Under the pieces are notes generated by a model, which saw only the letters and a program-made list of their open reading frames with translations, was not told the DNA's origin and made no database searches. Below, piece after piece: positions 6,409-15,046 of a stretch of DNA of 21,641 bases; position 1 is the stretch's first letter; each line of letters opens with the position of its first letter. Source of the stretch: Halanaerobiales bacterium (lineage in GTDB: Bacteria > Bacillota > Halanaerobiia > Halanaerobiales > JADQBU01); contig JADQBU010000028.1 of NCBI GenBank assembly GCA_016278435.1, forward strand, positions 1 through 21,641. The letters are read 5' to 3'. The translations under genes were made by a program, and so were the position numbers.

Positions 6409-8748
6409 ATGGAGCAGCTCAAGGTGTTACCGATTTATCAGGAGAAGACTTCTAAGCTAAAATACAATTACCTTATCTTTGCCTTGTTATCTTTTTTTAT
6501 GGGACAGGCAGAAATATTTCCTGGGTTTTACACATTTTTTCCGGTTTACTGGTCGATATTTTTAAATACTAATCCCTATTTAGTTACCCTGGTATCGACA
6601 GGGGGTATATTCGGTCTTCTTTATGCTGGGGGATGGGATAACTTATATTATGTTTCCGGAGTGGCCGGATTAATTATGTATATGCTTTACCAGAGATTTT
6701 TTAGAAAATCAGAAATTATACAGGCTTTTTTTATTGCCTTCTCCTATATGTTGTCCTCAGTAGTATTTAATTACTATCACAATTCCCAGTTATACTTGTA
6801 TTTGCTGAGAATAGCGGAAAGTGGTGTAATTTTTTTATTTATTATAGTAGCCCGCCAGGGTAGTCAGAAATTAACCTGGAAGAAGAAAAAATTAACTTAT
6901 TTAGAGATAATGTTAATATTATTTTTAAGTAGTGGTATAATAATATCTATTTTTGAAATGACCGGATCTGGAATCGTTGTTAACTCACTTGTTTTATTAT
7001 TAATCTTTACAGGGGCCAATTCGGCTGGACCGTATATGGGACTTATGTTAGCGGCTATATATGGACTGGTTTTAATGAGTACAGGAATAATACCGATGTT
7101 GACAGTCATGAAATATATGATTTTTGGATTGATATCGGGATTATTATCTCGCAAACGCAAACTATGGCATCTAATACCCCTGGCTCTTGCTTTTTTTCTT
7201 TATTCGGGATTCTCTGCCTCAATTTATGATTTACGGGAGAGTCTTCTGGAAACATTACTGGTGGGATTCATATATTTGATTTTACCTCTATCTGTCTGGG
7301 ATAACTTATATATAAAATTTACTAAAAAAAATAGTCTCAAGGTGCAAAATACTGTACTTGATGATAAATATAGGGATCTTTTCAATAAACAGATTTCTGA
7401 ACTGGCTGCAGTTTTTCTGGAATTAAGTTCTGCTTTTAAAGAAGTACTTCCTGGTAGGAGCCAGGAAAAAACAAACAGGCTGGAGGACTTTGTTTTTCTC
7501 TTTAAAAATAAAAACTGTACAAGTTGTTATCAACGAAAACAGTGCTGGCAGAAGAACAGAGAGCAGACCTATAGAACCATGAAAACATTACTACTTGCAG
7601 CTAAAAGTGAAGGAAAATTGACAAAAGAAATTATAGATAAGAAGTTAGGTGATTTCTGTATTAATAGTTCCAGAATTACGGGTGGAGCTAAAAGCTGTTT
7701 TGAAATATTTCAGGTAAACAACTTCTGGCGGAATAGATTTATTGACAGGCAGGAGATTGTTTCTGAACAGTTAAACGGAATTAGCCAGATAATAGATGAG
7801 TTTTCAGACAAAACAGGTATTTCTTTTGTTCTGGATTTTTCTCAGGAAAATCTCTGGGATAAAGTCAAAAAGCATAAAATTGATGTAAGCGATATTAAAA
7901 TATATAATAATCTTAAGAATGATAAGGTTAATATCAAAGTCATGATGGAACCATGTGCAGATAGTAAACCCTGTGAACATGAATTGATCGGAATCCTTAA
8001 TTCTGAATATAATTATAACTTTAGAATACTTAAGTGGGAATGTGGAAACAAGTTGAAGGACAAACCCTGTACAATTCATTATGGTCCAACCGGGCCTTAT
8101 CATATTGAGATGGCTGTAGTTCAATTACCGGCTGTGAACAATATTTCAGGTGACTCCTATCAATACAGGCAGTTAACAGACGGCCTGGATATGTTGGTTT
8201 TGAGTGATGGGATGGGAGTTGGAAAGGATGCTGCCCGGGAGAGTAAAACAGCCGTCAAACTCTTTAACAACATAATTGAAGCTGGTTTTGACCGCAGGCT
8301 GGCAATAAAAACAATCAATTCTGCCCTTTTTCTCAGAAACCAGGATGAAAGGTTTACAACACTGGATATAGCTTTTTTTAATACCTTTACAGGCCAACTT
8401 AAACTGGAGAAGATCGGGGCAATGTCTACTTTTATAAAAAGAAACTGGGATATAATGAAGTATAAGTCCTCGTCTCTGCCGGTAGGGATTCTGGATAATA
8501 TTGAAGTTACTTCCCATTCAGTACAGCTAGAGGATAATGATTTTGTTTTTATGCTGACCGATGGTATTCTGGATTCAAGTCCTGAGGTGGATGATAAAGA
8601 GGGATGGTTTTCGCGTTTGCTCCAGAATATATCCTTTAATACTGCCCAGGGATATATTGAATATATAATTGAGGTAATTAATGGTAATAATAAAGAAATA
8701 GATGATGATATTACACTTCTTGTTTTTAAAGTAGATAAAGAATTTTAA
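6409..8748 (+). CDS. spoIIE: Stage II sporulation protein E (membrane PP2C-type phosphatase)
   Basis: A 779-residue protein, slightly shorter than Bacillus SpoIIE (827). Residues about 20-298 hold around ten hydrophobic membrane segments. A cytoplasmic middle region contains a Cys pair cluster (NCTSCYQRKQCW), and the C-terminus is a PP2C-like serine phosphatase domain with metal-ligand motifs ISGDSY (Asp582), SDGMGVG (Asp600) and TDGILD (Asp718). In Bacillus it dephosphorylates SpoIIAA-P to activate sigma-F in the forespore and also interacts with the division septum. The ATG at 6409 is supported by AAGGGGAG (6393-6400); an ATG at 6401 is out of frame. It heads the conserved block spoIIE-tilS-hpt-ftsH. 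A Spo0A box in its promoter supports sporulation control. All motifs seem intact, so I expect a functional protein. Confidence 0.95.
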   Translation: MEQLKVLPIYQEKTSKLKYNYLIFALLSFFMGQAEIFPGFYTFFPVYWSIFLNTNPYLVTLVSTGGIFGLLYAGGWDNLYYVSGVAGLIMYMLYQRFFRKSEIIQAFFIAFSYMLSSVVFNYYHNSQLYLYLLRIAESGVIFLFIIVARQGSQKLTWKKKKLTYLEIMLILFLSSGIIISIFEMTGSGIVVNSLVLLLIFTGANSAGPYMGLMLAAIYGLVLMSTGIIPMLTVMKYMIFGLISGLLSRKRKLWHLIPLALAFFLYSGFSASIYDLRESLLETLLVGFIYLILPLSVWDNLYIKFTKKNSLKVQNTVLDDKYRDLFNKQISELAAVFLELSSAFKEVLPGRSQEKTNRLEDFVFLFKNKNCTSCYQRKQCWQKNREQTYRTMKTLLLAAKSEGKLTKEIIDKKLGDFCINSSRITGGAKSCFEIFQVNNFWRNRFIDRQEIVSEQLNGISQIIDEFSDKTGISFVLDFSQENLWDKVKKHKIDVSDIKIYNNLKNDKVNIKVMMEPCADSKPCEHELIGILNSEYNYNFRILKWECGNKLKDKPCTIHYGPTGPYHIEMAVVQLPAVNNISGDSYQYRQLTDGLDMLVLSDGMGVGKDAARESKTAVKLFNNIIEAGFDRRLAIKTINSALFLRNQDERFTTLDIAFFNTFTGQLKLEKIGAMSTFIKRNWDIMKYKSSSLPVGILDNIEVTSHSVQLEDNDFVFMLTDGILDSSPEVDDKEGWFSRLLQNISFNTAQGYIEYIIEVINGNNKEIDDDITLLVFKVDKEF

Positions 8749-8847
8749 ATAAAAGAAGGAAATTTAAGGTTTTATATAGAATAAAAAGATGTGATGGTCA
8801 AATAATATCATTAATTGCCAATTACCATATTATAAGGAGAATTATGA

Positions 8848-10308
8848 TTGGATTTAATTAATTGTTTTAAAGACTACATTAAAAAAGAAAAACTTGTCAA
8901 TCGCAATGAACGGCTATTACTGGGGGTATCGGGTGGGCCCGATTCTCTGACCATGCTTGATCTCTTTAACAGAATCAAAGAAGAGTTCAACCTGAAGCTC
9001 TTTGTCTTTCATTTAAATCACATGTTCAGGGATGAAGCTGAGGATGATGCCCGTTATGTAGAGGATATTTGCAGCACTCTTGGTATCCGGTCTTTTATCG
9101 AGACTTACAATGTACCGGTTCTAATCAGTGAAAGCGGCTTATCACCGGAAGAAGCAGCCCGGGAGATTAGATTGAAAAAATTACAGGAAAGAGCAAGTTC
9201 GCTGGATCTTAACAAGGTTGTGCTTGCCCATAATAAAAATGATTTAGTGGAGACTATTTTACTAAATATGATCAGGGGTACAGGCCTGAAGGGACTTGCT
9301 GGTATTACACCCCGGACCAATTTTGAGAATGTGGAAATTATCCATCCGCTTTTATCTTTAAATCGCTATGAGATTGAATCGTACTGTGAAGAAAGAGGAC
9401 TGGAACCAAGAATAGATCATACAAATCAGGAGACTATATATACCAGAAATAAAATCAGACACAAAATAATTCCCTATATTGAAGAAGAGATTAATCCGGG
9501 ATTTAAGGATGTTATGGTAAGGATGGCAGAGGTGATTAGAGAAGAAGAGAATTTTCTGGATAAAATAGCTGAAGAGGAACTTGAAAATTTAGTCCTTACC
9601 GCTGGTCAGGATAACATAACACTTGCTTTAACAAAATTGGAAGGATTGCCACGTGTCATCAGAACAAGAGTACTCCAGAAGGTGATTTATGATCTGAAAG
9701 AGAAATCTTATGATCTTTATTATAAACATTTTCAGATTCTAGAGGATTTGATTAAAAATAGTACCACCGGGAAAAAACTCGACTTACCCGGTGGTATTAC
9801 GGTTATTAGAGTATATGATAAATTATTAATTAAAAGAGGAGGATACAGTACAGAAATTAAGGATTATTCCCTGTATCTGGATGTTCCCGGCCAGATTGAA
9901 CTTCCTGTAGGTGAGCAGGTACTGGAAACAGAGGTAGTACCAAAAAACAAAGGCTGGTCCAACCGGGCCGGAGAGCAGGATATTTGCTTCTGTGATTTTG
10001 ATCTGGTTAAACTCCCGCTGGTTGTAAGAAATAGAAGGCCTGGTGATAGATTTAATCCACTTGGTATGAGCGGGAGTAAGAAGATAAAGGATTTTTTTAT
10101 TGATGAAAAGCTTCCCAGGATAAGCAGAGAACAGATTCCTCTTGTTATTTCAGAATGTGGCCGGATTATCTGGGTAGCAGGGCTAAGGATGGATGACCGG
10201 TTCAAGGTGACAGATGAGACGACCCGTATACTAAAAATAAAGTTAAGTGATGGAGGTAAAATAAATGAAGGAGATGGAAAAAGATATAGACAGGATAATA
10301 ATCAGTGA
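8848..10308 (+). CDS. tilS: tRNA(Ile)-lysidine synthetase
   Basis: A 486-residue protein. The N-type ATP pyrophosphatase loop is GVSGGPDS (residues 26-33), followed by the family segment FHLNHMFRDEAEDDARYVEDIC and SPEEAAREIRLKKL. The C-terminal TilS domain ends with VRNRRPGDRFNPLGM and KKIKDFFIDEKLPR. TilS converts cytidine 34 of tRNA-Ile(CAU) to lysidine so that it reads AUA codons and is charged with Ile, an essential step. The start is TTG at 8848, seven bases after AAGGAGA. An ATG at 8844 lies closer to the SD site but opens a five-codon frame ending in TAA, so it is not the tilS start. The 3' end overlaps hpt by 44 bases, extending the usual tilS-hpt-ftsH linkage to translation. Confidence 0.94.
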   Translation: MDLINCFKDYIKKEKLVNRNERLLLGVSGGPDSLTMLDLFNRIKEEFNLKLFVFHLNHMFRDEAEDDARYVEDICSTLGIRSFIETYNVPVLISESGLSPEEAAREIRLKKLQERASSLDLNKVVLAHNKNDLVETILLNMIRGTGLKGLAGITPRTNFENVEIIHPLLSLNRYEIESYCEERGLEPRIDHTNQETIYTRNKIRHKIIPYIEEEINPGFKDVMVRMAEVIREEENFLDKIAEEELENLVLTAGQDNITLALTKLEGLPRVIRTRVLQKVIYDLKEKSYDLYYKHFQILEDLIKNSTTGKKLDLPGGITVIRVYDKLLIKRGGYSTEIKDYSLYLDVPGQIELPVGEQVLETEVVPKNKGWSNRAGEQDICFCDFDLVKLPLVVRNRRPGDRFNPLGMSGSKKIKDFFIDEKLPRISREQIPLVISECGRIIWVAGLRMDDRFKVTDETTRILKIKLSDGGKINEGDGKRYRQDNNQ

Positions 10309-10816
10309 GGAAGAAATAAAGTCCCGGATATGTGAACTGGGACAAGAGATTACCAGTAGCTACGATATTGATGAAAGCCTTGTTATGGTCTGTATCCTGA
10401 GGGGAGCAGCAATTTTTATGGCTGATCTCTCCCGTCAAATTGATATGCCGGTTATTTTTGATTTTATGGATGTTTCCAGCTATGGTACCGGTACTAAATC
10501 AGGTGTAGTCAGAATTATTAAGGACCTGGAAGAGAATATTGAAGAACGGCATGTACTTATCGTAGAAGATATTATTGATACCGGTAAGACTATAAAGAAT
10601 GTCGTTGATATGTTGGAGACACGTAAACCGGCCAGTATTAAAATAGTTACTATGCTGGATAAGCCGGAGAGAAGGATTGTTAAACAGGTTGAAGTTGATT
10701 TTAATGGATTTGAAATTCCCAATGAATTTGTGGTAGGTTACGGACTGGATTTCGCTGAAAAATACAGAAATCTTCCATATATAGGGGTACTGAAGGAAGA
10801 GCTTTATTCTGATTAG
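10265..10816 (+). CDS. hpt: Hypoxanthine(-guanine) phosphoribosyltransferase
   Basis: A 183-residue type I phosphoribosyltransferase. The PRPP-binding loop is VEDIIDTGKT (residues 100-109). The flexible catalytic loop region contains MDVSSYGTGTKSG (68-80), and the C-terminal substrate segment is VVGYGLDFAEKYRNLPYIG. It salvages hypoxanthine and/or guanine to IMP and GMP using PRPP in the cytoplasm. The start at ATG 10265 has GGAGGT (10252-10257) at good spacing; the next Met, three codons on, has an SD-like site too close to it. The first 44 bases lie inside the end of tilS, so the SD site is also tilS coding sequence and coupling is likely. In Bacillus, the product also forms a regulatory pair with TilS at the ftsH promoter; the same gene order here makes that possible but unproven. 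Confidence 0.94.
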   Translation: MKEMEKDIDRIIISEEEIKSRICELGQEITSSYDIDESLVMVCILRGAAIFMADLSRQIDMPVIFDFMDVSSYGTGTKSGVVRIIKDLEENIEERHVLIVEDIIDTGKTIKNVVDMLETRKPASIKIVTMLDKPERRIVKQVEVDFNGFEIPNEFVVGYGLDFAEKYRNLPYIGVLKEELYSD

Positions 10817-10825
10817 AAAACTTTA

Positions 10826-10854
10826 TTTACAAATAGTAAAAGTTGTGGTATAAT
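10826..10854 (+). promoter_or_regulatory. Sigma-A promoter for ftsH
   Basis: TTTACA (10826-10831) and TATAAT (10849-10854) are 17 bases apart, with an extended -10 TG at 10846-10847. It lies between hpt and ftsH, 46 bases before the ftsH start. Confidence 0.85.
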
Positions 10855-10900
10855 ACTAAATTGTATATGCAGCAGTACCCGGAGGGGAGGTATTTGAGTT

Positions 10901-12823
10901 TTGAATAAATTTATTAAGAATATAGGATTTTATTTACTACTAATTGCTATTTCAATTTTGGTAGCACAGTTTTTTATGCAGCAAACTCCGCAAAAACTTG
11001 AGAATTTCACCTATACTGAATTGCTTAGTCAGGTAGAAAAAGGCAATATAGACAAGGTTACACTTATTGGAAATGAAGAAGTCAGGGGTACATTAAATGG
11101 CAAGGATTTTAGTGTGCCGGTACCACCGGAAGCAATACCCTCTCTCATGCAGGAATTGAGAAATGCTGGTATTGATATAGAAACAAAACCTAAACCGACA
11201 GCTCCCTGGTGGGTTAGTATTTTAGGCTATGTCTTACCGATAATAATTTTAATAGTTGCCTGGGTATTTATCATGCAGAGAATGCAGGGCGGTGGCAGTA
11301 AGATGATGTCGTTTGGTAAGAGCAAAGCTAAACTTACCGAAAACGGAAAAAAAGTATCTTTCGATGATGTAGCAAATTATGATGAAGTTAAGGAAGAACT
11401 ACAGGAAGTTGTAGAATTCTTGAAAAATCCGAGTAAATTTTCCCGGCTTGGGGCTGAGGTTCCAAAGGGTGTTTTACTGGTAGGACCGCCAGGTACAGGG
11501 AAGACTTTGATGGCACGGGCTATAGCCGGAGAAGCTGGAGTCCCTTTCTTCTTTATAAGTGGCTCAGATTTTGTGGAAATGTTTGTCGGTGTGGGAGCTT
11601 CCAGGGTTAGAGACCTGTTTGAAAAAGGAAAGAAGAATGCTCCCTGTATTATCTTTGTTGACGAACTGGATGCTGTTGGACGCCAGAGAGGCGCAGGCCT
11701 GGGCGGCGGCCATGATGAAAGAGAACAGACTTTAAATCAGTTACTGGTGGAAATGGATGGTTTTGAACCCAATGAAGGAATCATCTTGATGGCAGCCACG
11801 AATAGACCTGATGTACTGGATCCGGCTTTATTGAGACCTGGTCGATTTGACCGTCAGGTTATTGTAGATAGACCTGACTGGCTGGGCAGAAAGAAAATTC
11901 TGGAGATACACTCCAAAAATAAACCCCTGTCTGATGATGTAGATATGGATGTTCTGGCCAAAAGGACACCGGGCTTTACCGGTGCCGATATGAAAAATCT
12001 TGCCAACGAAGCGGCTATCCTGGCTGCGAGAGATGGTAGAGATAAGATATCAATGGAAGAATTCGATAATGCCATAGACCGGGTAATTGCCGGTCCGGCT
12101 AAAAAGAGCAGAGTAATCTCTGATAAAGAAAGAAATCTTGTAGCCTACCATGAAACCGGGCATGCTCTTCTGGGTGAATTACTGGAGTTTGCAGACCGCA
12201 CCCATAAGGTTTCAATAATACCCCGGGGTAGAGCTGGTGGTTTTACAATACCTCTGCCCGAGGAAGAAAAGAACTTCCTGACCCGAAATGAATTGATTGA
12301 CCGGGTTACAGCTTTACTTGGAGGTAGGGTTTCTGAAGATATCTTTCTGGATGATATCAGTACAGGTGCTCAAAATGACCTGGAAAGGTCTACCCAGATT
12401 GTGAGGGCAATGGTTACTGAATATGGGATGAGTGAAAAACTCGGTCCCCTGACTCTGGGGCAGAAACATGATCATCAGATCTTCCTGGGCCGTGATATTT
12501 CCCGGGAGAGAAATTATAGTGAAGAGGTTGCTGCTGAGATAGACAAAGAAGTTAGTTCTATTATTAACTACTGCTATAAAAAAGCCAAGACTCTTCTTCA
12601 GGAAAATACGGCCAAGGTGGAAAGGATTGTCAGGGCCCTGAAAGAACATGAGACCCTGGACTCCTCCCAGATAGAAAAATTAATGGCCGGCCAACCTCTT
12701 GCTGATGACGGTAATAAAAATATAGAAAACGAAGATAAAGAAAAAGATAATGATAATGATATTAATAATGACAAAGAAGACAATAAAGATAGTAATAATC
12801 AGGATAAGAATGACAAGTTTTAA
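10901..12823 (+). CDS. ftsH: ATP-dependent zinc metalloprotease FtsH
   Basis: A 640-residue membrane protease. Two N-terminal membrane segments (about 8-26 and 105-125) flank a short extracytoplasmic domain. The AAA+ module has Walker A GPPGTGKT (195-202), Walker B IIFVDELDAVG (250-260) and the SRH with NRPDVLDPALLRPGRFD (301-317). The M41 protease has HETGH (417-421) and a third zinc ligand, Asp, near 493 in QNDLERS. Usual FtsH has HEAGH; the Ala-to-Thr change is outside the metal ligands. It degrades membrane and regulatory proteins. The TTG start at 10901 follows GGAGGGGAGG (10881-10890). After residue 602 comes an unusual tail of about 38 residues made almost only of Asn, Asp, Lys and Glu. 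It has its own promoter. Confidence 0.96.
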   Translation: MNKFIKNIGFYLLLIAISILVAQFFMQQTPQKLENFTYTELLSQVEKGNIDKVTLIGNEEVRGTLNGKDFSVPVPPEAIPSLMQELRNAGIDIETKPKPTAPWWVSILGYVLPIIILIVAWVFIMQRMQGGGSKMMSFGKSKAKLTENGKKVSFDDVANYDEVKEELQEVVEFLKNPSKFSRLGAEVPKGVLLVGPPGTGKTLMARAIAGEAGVPFFFISGSDFVEMFVGVGASRVRDLFEKGKKNAPCIIFVDELDAVGRQRGAGLGGGHDEREQTLNQLLVEMDGFEPNEGIILMAATNRPDVLDPALLRPGRFDRQVIVDRPDWLGRKKILEIHSKNKPLSDDVDMDVLAKRTPGFTGADMKNLANEAAILAARDGRDKISMEEFDNAIDRVIAGPAKKSRVISDKERNLVAYHETGHALLGELLEFADRTHKVSIIPRGRAGGFTIPLPEEEKNFLTRNELIDRVTALLGGRVSEDIFLDDISTGAQNDLERSTQIVRAMVTEYGMSEKLGPLTLGQKHDHQIFLGRDISRERNYSEEVAAEIDKEVSSIINYCYKKAKTLLQENTAKVERIVRALKEHETLDSSQIEKLMAGQPLADDGNKNIENEDKEKDNDNDINNDKEDNKDSNNQDKNDKF

Positions 12824-12835
12824 TAAAAAGCATCT

Positions 12836-12858
12836 AAGACCAGCTAAATGCTGGTCTT
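12836..12858 (+). terminator. Hairpin after ftsH, possible terminator
   Basis: AAGACCAGC and GCTGGTCTT form a perfect 9-bp stem with loop TAAAT, 12 bases after the ftsH stop. Only three T residues follow, so termination may be weak; it could instead protect the 3' end of the transcript. Confidence 0.6.
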
Positions 12859-13030
12859 TACATACTACAGAACAAAAAATCTGGTTGAAAAGGAAGGATT
12901 TTTTTCACAAATATCGAAGTATAATTAGAAGGCAAAAAATTTCTGATTGTATTTATTTGTCACACTATTTTAATTTTTGCTGGTTGTCTATAAACTTAGA
13001 TTTTTTAATTTTAGAAAGGAGAGATTATTT

Positions 13031-14701
13031 TTGAAAAGTGATATTGAAATTGCCCAGGCGGCAAAGATGGAACCAATCGTAGAAATAGCTAAAAAGGCAG
13101 GACTTAAGGAAGATGATCTGGAATTATACGGAAAGTATAAGGCCAAAATTAAACTTGATGTATTTAAGAAATTAGAGGATATCGAAGACAGTAAACTTGT
13201 TCTGGTAACAGCGATTACACCTACCCCTGCCGGTGAAGGTAAAACTACAACTACTGTTGGTCTTGGTATGGCTATGAATAGACTTGGTAGAAACTGTGCA
13301 ATTGCTCTGCGTGAACCATCTCTTGGACCTACCATGGGTGTTAAGGGTGGAGCTGCTGGTGGCGGATATGCCCAGGTTATTCCAATGGAGGATATAAACC
13401 TTCATTTCACCGGAGATATTCATGCTATAGGTATTGCTCATAGTCTGCTGTCTGCAGCTATTGACAATCATATCAAACAGGGAAATGAACTTGGGATTGA
13501 TCCAACAAAAATTGGATATCCCCGGGTTGTAGATATGAATGACCGTGCATTAAGAGAGACTGTAATCGGTCTTGGTGGAACAGGTAATGGTCTTCCCAGG
13601 GAAGATGGTTTTATTATCACGGTTGCTTCTGAAATAATGGCTATACTCTGTCTGGCCAATAGTATTTCGGAGTTAAAAGAGAAAATTGGAAACATTGTTA
13701 TCGGTTACACATATGATGATGAACCTGTAAAAGCTTCTGATCTTAATATGCAGGGTGCAATGACCGCACTGCTTAAAGATGCACTGAAACCAAATCTTGT
13801 ACAGACTCTGGAAAATACTCCTGCTTTTGTTCACGGTGGACCTTTTGCCAATATCGCCCACGGCTGTAACAGTGTTATGGCAACAAAGATGGCTATGAAG
13901 GTTTCCGATATTACTATTACTGAAGCTGGATTCGGTGCTGATCTTGGTGCCGAGAAGTTCTATAACATAAAATGTAGATATGCTGGATTAAAACCAGATG
14001 CTACCGTTTTAGTAGCAACAATACGTGCTCTCAAGATGCACGGTGGAGTACCTATGGATAAATTAACTGAAGAAAATCTGGATGCACTTGCTGCCGGTAT
14101 CGAGAATCTGGAAAAACATATTGAAAATGTCGGCAAATTTGGTGTTCCCTGTGTAGTTGCAATCAACAGGTTCCCGGATGATACCGAAGCAGAATTAGAA
14201 CTGGTCAGAGAAAAATGCGAGAAACTTGGTGCCACTGTTGCTCTTTCCGAAGTATGGGCTAAAGGCGGCGAAGGTGGCGAAGAACTGGCAGAAAAAGTAC
14301 TGGATGCACTTGAAAATAAGAAGAGTAAATTTGATTTCTTATATGATGAAGAAGCTCCTATCAAAGAAAAAATTGAAACCATTGCCAAAGAAGTTTATGG
14401 AGCCGATGGAGTTAACTATAGTGGTGTAGCAGACAAACAGATCGAAACATTAACTAAACTGGGATATGATAAAATTCCGGTTTGTATGGCCAAAACCCAG
14501 AATTCTATCTCAGATAATCCGAACTTAAAAGGTAGGCCAACTGGCTTTACCCTTTCTGTTAGCAATATATCTCTATCAGCTGGAGCAGGCTTTATAGTAC
14601 CTTCAACCGGTCCCGTTCTCAAGATGCCCGGTTTACCGAAAAAACCTGCTGCTGAAGATATTGATATTGATGCCAATGGTAAGATTTCCGGTTTGTTCTA
14701 A
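13031..14701 (+). CDS. fhs: Formate--tetrahydrofolate ligase
   Basis: A 556-residue protein, the usual family length. Residues 1-16 (MKSDIEIAQAAKMEPI) are the classic N-terminus. The ATP-binding loop is PTPAGEGKTTTT (64-75), and both family signatures are present: GVKGGAAGGGYAQVIPMEDI and the VATIRALKMHGG region. It makes 10-formyl-THF from formate, THF and ATP in the cytoplasm, feeding purine synthesis and one-carbon metabolism. The TTG at 13031 is preceded by AAAGGAG (13015-13021). An upstream in-frame ATG at 12977 would add 18 residues unlike the family and lacks an SD site. The leader from 12859 to 13030 is about 170 bases long; it has a TATAAT at 12920-12925 but no convincing -35. A tetrahydrofolate riboswitch lies downstream, controlling the folate transporter gene rather than fhs. 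Confidence 0.96.
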   Translation: MKSDIEIAQAAKMEPIVEIAKKAGLKEDDLELYGKYKAKIKLDVFKKLEDIEDSKLVLVTAITPTPAGEGKTTTTVGLGMAMNRLGRNCAIALREPSLGPTMGVKGGAAGGGYAQVIPMEDINLHFTGDIHAIGIAHSLLSAAIDNHIKQGNELGIDPTKIGYPRVVDMNDRALRETVIGLGGTGNGLPREDGFIITVASEIMAILCLANSISELKEKIGNIVIGYTYDDEPVKASDLNMQGAMTALLKDALKPNLVQTLENTPAFVHGGPFANIAHGCNSVMATKMAMKVSDITITEAGFGADLGAEKFYNIKCRYAGLKPDATVLVATIRALKMHGGVPMDKLTEENLDALAAGIENLEKHIENVGKFGVPCVVAINRFPDDTEAELELVREKCEKLGATVALSEVWAKGGEGGEELAEKVLDALENKKSKFDFLYDEEAPIKEKIETIAKEVYGADGVNYSGVADKQIETLTKLGYDKIPVCMAKTQNSISDNPNLKGRPTGFTLSVSNISLSAGAGFIVPSTGPVLKMPGLPKKPAAEDIDIDANGKISGLF

Positions 14702-14726
14702 GCAGAGTTTAAAGTTATAGATATGA

Positions 14727-14758
14727 GAAGGGGCTCCAGCAGGGGCCTCTTTATCTTT
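14727..14758 (+). terminator. Intrinsic terminator after fhs
   Basis: GAAGGGGCTCC (14727-14737) pairs with GGGGCCTCTTT (14742-14752) through an AGCA loop, an 11-bp stem including G-U pairs. A T-rich tail (TTTATCTTT) follows, 25 bases after the fhs stop. Confidence 0.8.
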
Positions 14759-14875
14759 CTGTATGATAAAAAAGTCAGAAAATTATATAATTATATAAAA
14801 TATTGCCAAGTTTGAATCTTTAGTAATAGTTCTTGTAAGTTCTAACAAATTATGATAATATTAAAACAATCGAAT

Positions 14876-14981
14876 ATGGCAGAGTAGAAACCACGCGTTA
14901 GTTAGTGCTGAAGGATGGGACGTTGCCTTCAGACGAAAGGTTAAGTTTTTACTGCGGTGTGGTTGTCGCGTCCGCTGTCAT
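14876..14981 (+). ncRNA. Tetrahydrofolate (THF) riboswitch, class I
   Basis: The 345-base gap between fhs and folT holds the fhs terminator, an AT-rich stretch and this aptamer. P1 pairs ATGGCAG (14876-14882) with CTGTCAT (14975-14981). P2 pairs AACCAC (14889-14894) with GTGGTT (14959-14964). P3 pairs CTGAAGG (14908-14914) with CCTTCAG (14926-14932) around an 11-base loop. Loop bases GGACG (14918-14922) can form the family pseudoknot with CGTCC (14969-14973). Conserved segments GAGTAGA, CGCGTTA, GATGGGACG, GACGAA and GCGGTG are in the expected order. Class I THF riboswitches sense reduced folates and typically lie before folT, folE or fhs. The next gene is folT, which supports the call. No clear promoter is seen; GATAAT at 14854-14859 is a weak candidate -10. 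Confidence 0.9.
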
Positions 14982-15046
14982 CAAAGAGTCCTTTCTCTTT
15001 GGTGCAGGCTTCTGCCACAATCCAAAGAGTTAGGGGGTGTAAAGAG
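14982..15046 (+). promoter_or_regulatory. Riboswitch expression platform before folT
   Basis: One CTCTTT (14995-15000) can pair with any of three AAAGAG copies: 14983-14988 (just after P1), 15024-15029 (just before the SD site) and 15041-15046 (between SD and ATG). The SD is AGGGGGTG at 15032-15039. No T-run follows any of the hairpins, so control is more likely at translation start than by termination (inference). Confidence 0.5.

Noticed and set aside
12897..12925. Promoter for fhs
   Set aside because: TATAAT at 12920-12925 is good, but the bases at -35 (GATTTT) do not fit, so I did not list it as a feature.
12977..13030. In-frame ATG extension of fhs
   Set aside because: No SD site, and the extra residues are foreign to the family; TTG 13031 gives the standard N-terminus.
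12750..13034. Open frame of 94 codons across the end of ftsH and the fhs leader
   Set aside because: It reads the A-rich ftsH tail in another frame, has no SD site and resembles no protein family.
14957..15046. In-frame GTG extension of folT
   Set aside because: It lies in the P2/P1 strands of the riboswitch; ATG 15047 has the strong SD and fits the family length.
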